Positions 17,823-28,000 of a DNA stretch of 64,000 nucleotides are shown here, piece after piece. The notes beneath the pieces are model-generated. The model saw nothing but the letters and a program-made list of their open reading frames with translations, was not told where the DNA came from and made no database searches. The DNA lies in contig JAUXZS010000061.1 of NCBI GenBank assembly GCA_030692515.1, positions 1-64,000 on the forward strand, written 5' to 3'. This DNA is from Bacteroidota bacterium. Lineage in GTDB: Bacteria > Bacteroidota > Bacteroidia > B-17B0 > Aurantibacillaceae. Every line of letters starts with the position of its first letter. Positions within the stretch are counted from its first letter, which is position 1. A program made the position numbers and the translations under genes.

Positions 17823-18613
17823 GTTTAAACTCAATTACAATAATTGGTGGTGGTAATTTAGGTAAAGCTATTGCAGAAGGATTAATTGCTTCCAAATATG
17901 TTAAGCCAAATCAAATAACTGTAACAAAAAGAAATACCTCAACCTTAGACTATTTAAAAAAACAAGCGGTAAAAATTTCTTCTGATAATAAAGAAGCTGT
18001 AAAAAATGCTTCTATAATATTGTTGTGTGTTAAACCATTTCAAGCAAAAGAAATTGTAAAGGAAATTTCAAGCAATTTAAACTCAAAACAAATTATTGTT
18101 TCTGTAGTTTCTGGAATTAATATTGATGAGTTAGAAAATGAAATCGGAAAAAAAATAACCATTTTCCGAGCAATGCCAAATACTGCTGTTGCTATTAAAC
18201 AGAGTATGACTTGCATGTGTTATAAAAACGCTAACGCATCTCAAATAAAAATAGTTGAAAATTTATTTAATACTTTAGGTAAAACAATTACCATTGATGA
18301 AAAATTAATGGATGCATCAACTGTTTTGGGTGCATGCGGCACCGCCTTTGCTATGCGATACATTAGAGCAAACATACAAGCAGGTATTGAAATTGGTTTT
18401 GATGCCCGCACAGCAAGTATAATTGCAGCCCAAACAGTAAAAGGCGCGGCTCAATTATTAATTGAAAACAATTCTCATCCTGAAGAAGAAATTGATAAAG
18501 TAACTACTCCAAAAGGAGTTACCATTACTGGTTTAAATCAAATGGAACATAATGGATTAAGTTCTTCTATTATAAAAGGGATAACTGAGGCCTATAAAAA
18601 AATGAATCCTTAA
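17819..18613 (+). CDS. proC: Pyrroline-5-carboxylate reductase
   Basis: 264-aa NAD(P)H-dependent enzyme for the last step of proline synthesis. It shows an N-terminal Rossmann motif [23 protein letters not shown], the [11 protein letters not shown] motif and the C-terminal dimer domain ending in [21 protein letters not shown]. The usual GSGPAY is replaced by GACGTAFAM. Start overlaps the alaS stop by 4 nt, so the two are co-translated. Confidence 0.93.
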   Translation: MSLNSITIIGGGNLGKAIAEGLIASKYVKPNQITVTKRNTSTLDYLKKQAVKISSDNKEAVKNASIILLCVKPFQAKEIVKEISSNLNSKQIIVSVVSGINIDELENEIGKKITIFRAMPNTAVAIKQSMTCMCYKNANASQIKIVENLFNTLGKTITIDEKLMDASTVLGACGTAFAMRYIRANIQAGIEIGFDARTASIIAAQTVKGAAQLLIENNSHPEEEIDKVTTPKGVTITGLNQMEHNGLSSSIIKGITEAYKKMNP

Positions 18614-18621
18614 TTTCCATT

Positions 18622-18670
18622 GTCATCCCGAAGAATGAGGGATCTAGATTCCTCCTTTAGTCGGGAATGA
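18622..18670. repeat. gtcatcccga hairpin repeat, copy 2
   Basis: Starts gtcatcccga and ends tcgggaatga, directly after proC. Related to copies at 683-737 and 18734-18788; slightly shorter in the middle. Confidence 0.75.
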
Positions 18671-18695
18671 TAATACGTTAATAAAAATTTCAAAT

Positions 18696-18730
18696 AAAAA
18701 AGCCCTCAGTTTCCTGAAGGCTTTTTTATT
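18696..18730. terminator. Bidirectional terminator between proC and sodA
   Basis: AAAAAAGCC (18696-18704) pairs with GGCTTTTTT (18719-18727), with extra pairing in the loop. It lies between convergent genes and works in either direction. Confidence 0.8.
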
Positions 18731-18733
18731 TCT

Positions 18734-18788
18734 GTCATCCCGAAGGATGAGGGATCTAGATTCAGATTCCTCCTAACGTCGGAATGAC
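18734..18788. repeat. gtcatcccga hairpin repeat, copy 3
   Basis: Starts gtcatcccga and ends tcggaatgac, just before the sodA stop. It keeps the same gagggatctagattcagattcctcc core as copy 1. Two copies in the same direction flank the terminator. Confidence 0.75.
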
Positions 18789-18797
18789 ATCATTAAA

Positions 18798-19409
18798 TTA
18801 TTTTTTTGCTTTCAAGTAATTCTCGTTGACTTTATTCCAGTTAATTACACTAAAAAAAGCTGTCATGTAATCAGGGCGACGATTTTGATAATTTAAATAG
18901 TAAGCATGCTCCCAAACATCCATTCCTAGAATTGGAGTACCTTTACATTCAGCAATATCCATTAAAGGACTATCTTGGTTTGGAGTACTGCAAACACATA
19001 ATTTACCATCAGTCTTTACACATAACCAAGCCCAACCACTTCCAAAACGAGTTGCGCCAGCGGCAGAAAAATCTGTTTTAAATTTTTCAAACCCGCCCAA
19101 TTCAGCTTCAATAGCTTTTCCAATTTCGTTAGTTGGAACACCACCTGCATTAGGAGCCATAATTTCCCAAAACAATGAGTGGTTGTAATGTCCACCACCA
19201 TTATTTCGTACCGCCATTGGGTATTTAGAAATATTTTTTACTATCTCTTCAATACTTAACTTTTCAGCATCTGTGCCTGCAATTGCAGCGTTTACATTAT
19301 TTACATATGCTTGATGATGTTTACCATGGTGTATTTCCATTGTTTTAGCATCAATATGAGGTTCAAGTGCGTTAAACGCATAATTTAATTTGGGTAATTC
19401 AAAAGCCAT
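18798..19409 (-). CDS. sodA: Superoxide dismutase, Fe/Mn family
   Basis: 203-aa cytoplasmic enzyme converting superoxide to peroxide and oxygen. Metal ligands are H27 (EIHHGKHH), H77 ([11 protein letters not shown]), D164 and H168 ([10 protein letters not shown]). The [10 protein letters not shown] segment, with Gln, favours manganese or cambialistic use, but metal choice cannot be settled from sequence. Own promoter at 19442-19474. Confidence 0.96.
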   Translation of the reverse strand: MAFELPKLNYAFNALEPHIDAKTMEIHHGKHHQAYVNNVNAAIAGTDAEKLSIEEIVKNISKYPMAVRNNGGGHYNHSLFWEIMAPNAGGVPTNEIGKAIEAELGGFEKFKTDFSAAGATRFGSGWAWLCVKTDGKLCVCSTPNQDSPLMDIAECKGTPILGMDVWEHAYYLNYQNRRPDYMTAFFSVINWNKVNENYLKAKK

Positions 19410-19441
19410 AATTATATATTTTAATTGGTTTGTTTATAATA

Positions 19442-19474
19442 CAAAGCTAACATTTATACATTGCTAAAAACAAA
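19442..19474 (-). promoter_or_regulatory. Predicted promoter of sodA
   Basis: On the minus strand TTTG (19471-19474), a 21-nt spacer and a perfect TAGCTTTG (TAnnTTTG, 19442-19449), 32 nt before the ATG. Confidence 0.6.
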
Positions 19475-19519
19475 AAGCTCACGGAAATTTGGAGGCTTTT
19501 TATTAAATTAACGTTGTAA

Positions 19520-21100
19520 TTATTCTTTTACAATTTTAATAACCTCAACAGAGTTATTAGATTGAATCTTAACATAATAAATACCATTTACTAAAGCATT
19601 AATATTAAAATCAATCTTTTCATTAGAAGAAGTTTTAGTTAAAAGAATTCTTCCAGTTACATCCATTATTTCAATAGTTTTAATAAAATTATTATTTAAA
19701 TCAATAGTAAATAAACCTGTGTTTGGATTTGGGTAAATTAATAAACCATTTATTGTTGATGTCTTAGACATAATTCCCGTACAAGGAGATACCGATTGAG
19801 AAATAGTGAATGTATTTGAACAGCCATTAACATCAGTACCAGTAACAGAATAAGAAGTTGTTACCGACGGAGAAACTGCAATTATGGTATTGTTCGAAGC
19901 TGTATTCCATGTATAAGTGTCAGCACCACTCGCTGTTATACTTGCTGTTTGACCAACACATAATATACTAGTAGATGAAATTGCAGTAACAGTTGGCAAT
20001 GGATTAACAGTAACCGAATGAACTGCCATACCTGACATACAAGTTAATGTATTTGAACCTGTAACCGTATAACTTGTATTTGCTGTTGGAGTTGGAGCTA
20101 TAGATGAAGTTGTAGCACCTGTACTCCAACTATAGGTTGTTGCTCCAGTTGCCGTTAAATTTATTGATGAGCCCGAGCATAATCCCGAGGGGCCAGTTAT
20201 TACTGGCACAGTTACAGAACTTCCATTTAATGTATAAGTCGGGGCTGGTGTTATCATATTTCTATAATAAAATAAAAAATCAGCATAACCATAATGGTAG
20301 TTCGTTAAAACATTTGTAGGAAATGTATTTTGTGTACAACTATTACAATATCTCATATCATAATAAGTTAATCTACTATCAATTTGGCTCGAAGTTCCAA
20401 AATAATACCCATCACTTGATCCTTGATACAATTGAATAATATATTGTGTGTTTTGTGTTAACCAAATTGGGTTAGGTAAGGAAGTATAACTGTATACTCC
20501 TAATGGGCCGCTAACTTGTTGTTGGGTAATTATTGCTTGAGTTGTATTATCAAAAAGAGTTACATACCTAACAGTTCCTGTTGGTTCTCTTTTGCCTAAA
20601 CTTGTCACTAAAATATCCACATTAGGTGAAAATCTAAATCCTCTCTGGCTAAGTGTAGCTCCGCCTGCACCCCCCGTAGACACGCTATCAGTTGATGAAC
20701 CAGCAAAAGGAAACACTAATGGAATTGATGAAGTTGCAATTGCCGTTGGGTTTCCGTGGTACATATAAAATGTTCTGCTTCCACTTGCAGCAATCGTATC
20801 AATCTTAACCCAGATAATTGTAGTTGCAGTGTTAATCCCCGACTCAATCCAGTAATTATATAAGGTAGAACCGTTACATGTTTTACCAAAACGAATATCA
20901 TCGCCTGTAGCTAACATTTGAGTAGCAGAAATTAATGTTTGTGTATTTATTACCAAACGCAATTGATAATCAATAGCCGTAGTTGTTGACGTATTATTTA
21001 CAGTTATTGATTCTACGTTAGAATATCCTGGTAATTGCGCTTTTGCATTAGAGAAGACAAAAGCTAAAGCCATCATTAAAAATGTAATTTTTGATTTCAT
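19520..21100 (-). CDS. T9SS cargo protein with DUF2341-like domain
   Basis: 526-aa secreted protein: signal peptide (1-21, ending AKA), a DUF2341-like beta-sandwich (about 30-130, with DIRFGKTCNGSTLYNYWIES), a jelly-roll-like region (about 130-285), two Ig-like SbsA/PKD-type modules (about 295-445), and a type A T9SS C-terminal domain from YPNPNTGLF to EVIKIVKE. Likely a surface adhesin or matrix protein; no catalytic site seen. First of five tandem paralogues sharing the C-terminal cassette. Confidence 0.85.
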   Translation of the reverse strand: MKSKITFLMMALAFVFSNAKAQLPGYSNVESITVNNTSTTTAIDYQLRLVINTQTLISATQMLATGDDIRFGKTCNGSTLYNYWIESGINTATTIIWVKIDTIAASGSRTFYMYHGNPTAIATSSIPLVFPFAGSSTDSVSTGGAGGATLSQRGFRFSPNVDILVTSLGKREPTGTVRYVTLFDNTTQAIITQQQVSGPLGVYSYTSLPNPIWLTQNTQYIIQLYQGSSDGYYFGTSSQIDSRLTYYDMRYCNSCTQNTFPTNVLTNYHYGYADFLFYYRNMITPAPTYTLNGSSVTVPVITGPSGLCSGSSINLTATGATTYSWSTGATTSSIAPTPTANTSYTVTGSNTLTCMSGMAVHSVTVNPLPTVTAISSTSILCVGQTASITASGADTYTWNTASNNTIIAVSPSVTTSYSVTGTDVNGCSNTFTISQSVSPCTGIMSKTSTINGLLIYPNPNTGLFTIDLNNNFIKTIEIMDVTGRILLTKTSSNEKIDFNINALVNGIYYVKIQSNNSVEVIKIVKE

Positions 21101-21246
21101 GTTTTTTATTTTTTATTAATTTTTATCAGAGATTTTATGACTAAGTATTAAAATTAATCGGAATTTTAATTAATAACCTAGTGAATAAGCTAAGATAAAC
21201 ATTTTTACCTTGCAATTTTAAACAAAAAAAATCAATACTGTCCTAA

Positions 21247-21280
21247 AAAAAGCTTCTTCCTAAAGTAGAAGAAGCTTTTA
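21247..21280 (-). terminator. Terminator of the 21298 T9SS gene
   Basis: AAAAGCTTCTTC (21248-21259) pairs with GAAGAAGCTTTT (21268-21279). On the minus strand it follows the stop by 18 nt and ends in a U-run. Confidence 0.8.
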
Positions 21281-21297
21281 AATAAAATTAAAGAGAT

Positions 21298-22905
21298 TTA
21301 TTGTTTAACAACTTTAACTACCTCAACAGAATTATTTGATTGAATTTTTACATAATAAATACCATTTGATAAAGTATTAATATTAAAATCTATCTTTTCA
21401 TTAGAAGAAGTTTTAGCTAAAACAATTCTTCCAGTTACATCCATTACTTCGATATTTTTAATTGAACCATTATTTAACTCAATTGAAAATAAACCAGAAT
21501 TGGGATTTGGATAAACTAGAACACCTAAAGATGAAGTAACCTTATTATCTATTCCTGTACAAGCTGAAACAGTTTGCGAAATAGTAAATGTATTTGTACA
21601 GCTATTTGCTTCTCCTGTTACTGTATATGTAGTTGTTACAGTTGGAGAAATTGCAATTACAGTATTATTTGAAGTTGTATTCCAAGTATACGTAGTTGCA
21701 CCGCTTGCTGTTAAACTTGCTGTTTGTCCTACACATAAAATACTTGTTGATGAAACAGCTGTAACGGTTGGTGAAGGGTTAACTGTAACCGAACTAACGG
21801 CAGGATTACTACTAACGCATCCGTTGGCATCAGTACCTGTTACACTATATGAACTATTTGCTGTTGGAGTTACAATGGCATTACCGTTTGAAAAAGTATA
21901 GGTGCTTGCTCCGCTCGGATTCATGGTAAAAGAATTACCTGCACAAATTGCTCCACTATTTACTAAAATACTTGGTAATGAGTTAACAGTTACCGAGGTA
22001 ATTGCAGAATTTGTGCAAGTTCCAACACCACCTGTTACAGTATAAGATGTTGTTATTGTAGGTGATACAGCAATTGAAGAATTGGTGGATGCTGTATTCC
22101 ATGTATAAGAGCTTGCTCCCGATGCTGTTAATGTAACTGATTGGTTTAAACAAACAGAATTAGAACCCGAAACTAAAACAGTAGGCGTGGCCGTTGTTTC
22201 GTTGTAAATTGCTAAAACAGCTGTAGATGTTAATGCAGTTGAATAAATCCTATAATCACCCATTAAACCTCCGGCACTTAAACCTGTGCTACTTCCGTAA
22301 CTCAAAATTTTAAAAGGTCCGGTTGAACTAGTAATTGTAGGAACCCCTTGCGCAACAGTAACTGTTGAAACCCCATTAATATACCCAACGATATTCGATA
22401 AAGTTTGATCATACACAAAGGTTACCATGTTTGCTGTTGTTGTCGCTGCGCCAGTCATTAAAACATCCGTAATTCCGGTACCTCTCAATATCCAATTTCC
22501 AGCTCCAGCTACACCATTTGTAAAACAACGAAAGCCACCTGCATTTACATCACCAAAAATATAATATAACGTTGCGCTTGGTTGAATGTTATCGCTCCAA
22601 AAAGAAATAGTCCACCCTGTTGAAGGAAAATTAGTAATCCAGCCAGTATTAAGATAATCAGTAGTACTGCTTGCGCCGGTACCCACCCCAGCTCCAATAC
22701 AACCAATTGTACCGGTTTGTGTTTGAGCTCCCACCAAAGTACCAGTTGCAGTGCCTACCGGAGGCGCGCTTGCATAATTTGTAACTAATGTTCCTGTTCC
22801 ATTAAACTTATAATGTAATAAATCAGGAACCGGAGCTTGTGCTAGCAAAATAAGAGTGCTAACACTAAGTAAAAAAGATAAAATAAATTTGTAATTTTTC
22901 TTCAT
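21298..22905 (-). CDS. T9SS cargo protein with LamG-like domain
   Basis: 535-aa secreted protein: signal peptide (1-22), a LamG/concanavalin-like domain (about 28-235, with GWTISFWSDN and FVYDQTLSNIVGYING), three Ig-like modules (about 240-455), and a type A T9SS tail (YPNPNSGLF to EVVKVVKQ). LamG domains often bind glycans or proteins, so an adhesive role is plausible. Its last 155 or so codons are almost identical at DNA level to those of the next gene (23060). Monocistronic with its own terminator. Confidence 0.85.
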   Translation of the reverse strand: MKKNYKFILSFLLSVSTLILLAQAPVPDLLHYKFNGTGTLVTNYASAPPVGTATGTLVGAQTQTGTIGCIGAGVGTGASSTTDYLNTGWITNFPSTGWTISFWSDNIQPSATLYYIFGDVNAGGFRCFTNGVAGAGNWILRGTGITDVLMTGAATTTANMVTFVYDQTLSNIVGYINGVSTVTVAQGVPTITSSTGPFKILSYGSSTGLSAGGLMGDYRIYSTALTSTAVLAIYNETTATPTVLVSGSNSVCLNQSVTLTASGASSYTWNTASTNSSIAVSPTITTSYTVTGGVGTCTNSAITSVTVNSLPSILVNSGAICAGNSFTMNPSGASTYTFSNGNAIVTPTANSSYSVTGTDANGCVSSNPAVSSVTVNPSPTVTAVSSTSILCVGQTASLTASGATTYTWNTTSNNTVIAISPTVTTTYTVTGEANSCTNTFTISQTVSACTGIDNKVTSSLGVLVYPNPNSGLFSIELNNGSIKNIEVMDVTGRIVLAKTSSNEKIDFNINTLSNGIYYVKIQSNNSVEVVKVVKQ

Positions 22906-22997
22906 AAGATTTTTTTTAAGATTGATTTTTTTAAAGTTAACCTAAAAATAACTTTACAAGGTTGACTTTTGTCAATTTATAAAGTTATAAAAACATT

Positions 22998-23043
22998 AAA
23001 AAAAAGACCTCCTTCTAATTAAGGAAGGAGGTCTTTTTTTTTT
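22998..23043 (-). terminator. Terminator of the 23060 T9SS gene
   Basis: An A-run plus GACCTCCTTC pairs with GAAGGAGGTC plus a T-run around an 8-nt loop; the stem exceeds 15 bp. Confidence 0.85.
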
Positions 23044-23059
23044 AGAAAGTAGAGGTTAT

Positions 23060-24874
23060 TTATTGTTTAACAACTTTAACTATCTCAACAGAATTATTAG
23101 ATTGAATTTTTACATAATAGATACCGTTTGATAAAGTATTAATATTAAAATCAATTTTGTCGTTTGAGGTTGTTTTAGCCAAAACAATTCTTCCAGTTAC
23201 ATCCATTACTTCGATATTTTTAATTGAACCATTATTTAACTCAATTGAAAATAAACCAGAATTGGGATTTGGATAAACTAGAACACCTATAGATGAAGTA
23301 ACCTTATTATCTATTCCTGTACAAGCTGAAACAGTTTGCGAAATTGTAAATGTATTTGTACAGCTATTTGCTTCTCCAGTTACTGTATATGTAGTTGTTA
23401 CAGTTGGAGAAATTGCAATTACAGTATTATTTGAAGTTGTATTCCAAGTATACGTAGTTGCACCGCTTGCTGTTAAACTTGCTGTTTGTCCTACACATAA
23501 AATACTTGTTGATGACACAGCTGTAACTGTAGGTATAGGGCCGGCATTTACAGTTACACTGCTTGTTGCTGCAGATTGAGAATTGCATCCTGCAGAACTA
23601 GTACCAATAACGGTATAGGTAGAACTAATAGTGGGACTAACCACTGCATTACCTCCTTCAATGGTATAAGTACTTGCACCAGAAGGAACCATTGTAAATG
23701 ATTGTCCAACACAAATTGTTCCACTGTTAACGGTAATTGTTGGTATTGGTAAAACTGTAACTGTAACCGCAGTTCGAGACGCTGAAGTACATCCTCCAAC
23801 AGGAATAAGACCATTAATAATTATTTGCCCGTCTCCAGTTTGTACACCTGACGTTGTGCTTCCGCTAATTAAAGCGGCAATATAACTAGAGCCACCGGCC
23901 CCACTTTGGCCAGTAAAGTTTCCAGAATAAGTTCCATTTGAGCCAACTGTGCCACCTCCAACTGCTCCAACTGCACCGGCACCTGATCCTCCTTGATTAG
24001 ATACTAATTCCATTCCTCCATTACCGCCAAAACCAAGCGAACCAGCTGTTCCATTGTTTCCAGGAGCTGCTGTTGCGTATGCTGATGTCCCTCCAGCACC
24101 TCCAGATATTTGATCACCACCAAAGGGTAATACAGTGGAAGTACTTGGCCAAGCAGCGCCGCCGCCGCCGCCATAATAACCAGCGCCGCCGCCACCGCCA
24201 GCACCCCTTCCTAAGCCATTTACACGATTGCCCGCAGCTCCACCGCCACCACCTGCAACAATTTTGCGGTCGGCTAAAGCAATTCCATTTAATCTAACAT
24301 CAGAGGCTCCACCGCCATTTCCAGCACCACAAGTGATACAAGAAGGGTTGCTGGCAGCTCCACCGCCATTATAGCCATTAGTGCCACCAACATAAATATT
24401 TAAAACATCCCCAGGAGTTACAGTTAAAATACCTGTAGCCATACCACCTAAACCACCAACAACACCTAAAGGGTTTGAACCTCCTTGAGCACCGTACGCT
24501 GTAATAGTAATTTGAGTTACACCTGTTGGTATGGTAATACTTTGTGAAGAACCTGTATAATTGTAGGTGTTTGTGCCACTGCCGGCGGCGGCAACGAATG
24601 CTTCGGCATAATAAGTTGTTGTATTTACAGGAGATATAGAAAAATCTGCTCCACTTGCACTTGTTCCGGTTGGCACGCCTGAAGTTGCCACAGTATACCA
24701 GTTAATAGAACTTCCAATAGAAATAGCATTTAATGATGTTGTTGCTCCTGAACATATCACGCTCGGAGTAGCAGTAACAGAGCCAGGTACAGTACATTGT
24801 CCATTAACCTTACCGGCTAATCCAATTACTAATCCAAAGCTCAAAAATTTTAATTTTTGTAAATTTCTTTTCAT
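23060..24874 (-). CDS. T9SS cargo protein with glycine-rich domain
   Basis: 604-aa secreted protein: signal peptide (about 1-25, ending NGQ), an Ig-like module (about 27-95), a Gly-rich domain like Pfam Gly_rich (about 100-355; starts with FTIPTGVTQITITAYGAQGG-type sequence, then many GGGGAG runs), two Ig-like modules (about 370-525) and a type A T9SS tail. The Gly-rich part is locally GC-rich (gccgccgcc tracts near 24160-24210), against the AT-rich background. A structural or adhesive surface role is likely. No enzyme motif seen. Confidence 0.83.
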   Translation of the reverse strand: MKRNLQKLKFLSFGLVIGLAGKVNGQCTVPGSVTATPSVICSGATTSLNAISIGSSINWYTVATSGVPTGTSASGADFSISPVNTTTYYAEAFVAAAGSGTNTYNYTGSSQSITIPTGVTQITITAYGAQGGSNPLGVVGGLGGMATGILTVTPGDVLNIYVGGTNGYNGGGAASNPSCITCGAGNGGGASDVRLNGIALADRKIVAGGGGGAAGNRVNGLGRGAGGGGGAGYYGGGGGAAWPSTSTVLPFGGDQISGGAGGTSAYATAAPGNNGTAGSLGFGGNGGMELVSNQGGSGAGAVGAVGGGTVGSNGTYSGNFTGQSGAGGSSYIAALISGSTTSGVQTGDGQIIINGLIPVGGCTSASRTAVTVTVLPIPTITVNSGTICVGQSFTMVPSGASTYTIEGGNAVVSPTISSTYTVIGTSSAGCNSQSAATSSVTVNAGPIPTVTAVSSTSILCVGQTASLTASGATTYTWNTTSNNTVIAISPTVTTTYTVTGEANSCTNTFTISQTVSACTGIDNKVTSSIGVLVYPNPNSGLFSIELNNGSIKNIEVMDVTGRIVLAKTTSNDKIDFNINTLSNGIYYVKIQSNNSVEIVKVVKQ

Positions 24875-24960
24875 ACTTTTTTTATTAATTGATTATTTGC
24901 ATTAAATGTAATTTAAATTATTTAATCCCAAATTGATATTTATCATTCTTTAATAAAACA

Positions 24961-24996
24961 AAAAAACCCTTCTCATTTCTGAGAAGGGTTTTAAAT
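24961..24996 (-). terminator. Terminator of the 25021 T9SS gene
   Basis: AAAACCCTTCTCA (24963-24975) pairs with TGAGAAGGGTTTT (24980-24992), 13 bp, 4-nt loop. An almost identical hairpin terminates the OM-barrel gene at 32225. Confidence 0.85.
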
Positions 24997-25020
24997 AAAA
25001 GAAAATGTATTGTTCAGTAA

Positions 25021-28000
25021 TTATTGTTTTATGATTTTATAAACCTCAACTGAATTATTTGATTGAATTTTTACATAATAGATTCCATTTGCAAATCTAT
25101 TAATATCAAAATCAACTTTATCACTTGAAGTATTACTGCTAGTTAGAACTCTTCCTGTTAAATCCATAACTTCAATTGTCTTAATCGAAAGATTGTTAGT
25201 CTCAATTGTAAACAAGCCTGTGTTCGGATTTGGATAAATAAATGTAACATTTTCTAATGTTGTATTATTCAATAATCCGGTACAAACTACTACAAAAACT
25301 GTAACATTAGTATTGGTCGTACAACCTAAACTACTAGTTGTGGCCACATTATAAACCGTAGAAATAGCCGGAGTAACTGAAATTGCCGCAGTTGTAAAAT
25401 TTCCAGGAGACCATGTATAATCATTTACACTAGAAGATGCCGTTAAAGTAGTTGAAAAGCCAGGACATAAAGTCAAACCAGGAGAAGACGTTACTGATAT
25501 TGTTGGTGTTGGATCAACAGTAATAGTAACCGTTTGTGTGTCTGAACAACCTGGCGTATTTTCACCGATTACGGTATACGATGTAGTAACAGAAGGTGTA
25601 ACTGAAATTGAATTTGTTGTTGCCGTTGTATTCCATGTATAAGATGTTGCACCAGTTGCAGTTAAATTAACTGAATTACCGCTACAAATAGACGGTTGAG
25701 AAGCCGTCAGTATAACAGTTGGCGTAGTACAACCTGGTACAATATTTATACAATAATCTTCGGTTTCTCCCCAATTATATATTGCACATGGCAGAGTACC
25801 AGTATTACTTTCTTCAGCAATTACTCTCATTCTTGTTGTTCCTAAAGTAGCACTTGCTGGAATTGTAATTACAGTACTAACCAAAGTTCCGGCAACAGCC
25901 CACAATGTACTTGGTGAAACAAAAACCTGCTCACCAGGATCTGCAAAACTTCCATTTTGATTAAAATCCATATAAACAGTAACTCCTCCAGAATAAGCAA
26001 AACCATCACATTGTCCTACGGTAACGTCCAAAGTATAATTTGAACCCGTACTAAGATTCGGAGCAGAAATAATACCCGCGTAATTTGAATATAAACTTAA
26101 AGTAGATGTTGGCCCGCCTGTTTGTGAGCAATTGGATGTATTATTTAAGGTTCCTATCGAAACATTAAATATTTCATCGTCAGCAGCAAAAGAGGCTGCT
26201 GATGCACAATAAGCTGCGCATTGGCAAGAACTACCGCCCACTAAAACTTGAATAGGAGTAGATGTTGTGCTTGCAGGACCATTAGTACATGTAATTACAC
26301 ATTGATACCAAGTTGCTACAGTAATATTGGTAAATGTGTATATACTAGTTGTAGCTCCCGCAACAGCAGAATATGGACCCACAGAGCTTGTAGCTGTACT
26401 CCATTGATAAGTTAATCCTCCAGTTGTATAAGAAGTTGCTAAACTTAAATTTGCTGAGCCATTAGGACAAACATTAGTTGCACTTGTAACTGCTGAATTA
26501 GCAGAAGGTGCGCCAACACAAGCAACTGGCGCAATTATATTAATACAATAATCTTCGGTTTCTCCCCAATTATATATTGCACATGGCAAAGTACCAGTAT
26601 TACTTTCTTCTGCAATTACCCTCATGCGCGTTATACCATTACTTGCAGTTGTAGGAATTGTAATAACAGTGCTCACTTGTGTTCCGGCAACAGCCCATAA
26701 AGTAGAGGCAGAAGCGAAAACCTGCTCACCAGGGTCTGCAAAACTTCCATTATTATTAAAATCCATATAAACAGTAACTCCACCTGAGTATGCAAAACCA
26801 TCACACTGCCCTACCGTTACATCTAACGAGTAATTATTGCCTGCAATCAAATTAGGGGCTGCTACTATACCTGTATAATTAGAATATAAACTTAAGGTAG
26901 AAGTTGGGCCTCCTGTTTGGGCACAACTTGAGGTATTATTTAGAGTTCCTATAGAAACATTAAAAATCTCATCATCTGCTGCAAAAGATCCTGCAGAAGC
27001 ACAATAAGCGGTACACTGACAAGCGTTACCGCCAACTAATACTTGAACAGGTGTTGCAGTAGTACTTGCTGGCCCATTAGTACAAGTTATTACACATTGA
27101 TACCAAGTTGCAACTGTAATATTTGTAGGTGAATAAGTACTTAGAGTTGCACTAGAAACTGGTGAATATGGTCCTACAGAACTTGTAGCCGCACTCCACT
27201 GATAAGTTAAAGCTATTTCAGTATAAGTATTTGCTAAACTTAAATTAGCGGACCCATTAAGACAAACAACAGTTGCATTTGTTACAACAGAGTTTGAAGC
27301 CGGAGCTCCAGAACAAAACGTTGAAGTTGTTGCCCATGCAAAATATTGGTCGCCATTATTAATCGGCCCAGGTGTTAGTGATGTTGTAACTCTTGTTCCA
27401 GGAGTGTTTTGTTGAATTAAGCCTGTTCCTGTACTTAATGACCTTTCTGTCCAAGGACCGGTAAGAGCAGCAGCTTGAGCGATTCTTAGATCTTGATTAA
27501 AACCAATAAGATTATCTGTTGGACCATATGTTGTATTATCATAGGTTAATAAAACGGTATTATTTAAACCTAATCCTGGTCCACCGTTTGTATTTAATCG
27601 ATATGCTCTAGAACCCATAACCGTAGTTAAAGTTGGGTTTGGCGTTCCGCTTGGCGCATTTTCTATAGTAGCTGTAATTGTTTGGCTTCCCCAAGCTAAT
27701 CCACCAGCACCTAAAGTAATATATCTTCTTAAGTTAGAGGAAGGTGAATTATTATGAAAGGCAGTTCCTACTCCTAAAGGAAAATTACGATTTACCGTTC
27801 CAGTTGCAGGAAAAAAAGTTCTAATAGGGCCAGAAACAAATGAACCATGATTTCCGGCAGTTGTTCCTGTAGTTATAACTGTAGAAGGTAAAGTACCAAC
27901 AACTCCAGCTACAAAAGTATTTAGAGTTAATAAATTTAACGTTGAAGTAATAATTATACCCCTTGTTAAAGTTAACCCACCCGTTGTTGTAGTGCCAACT

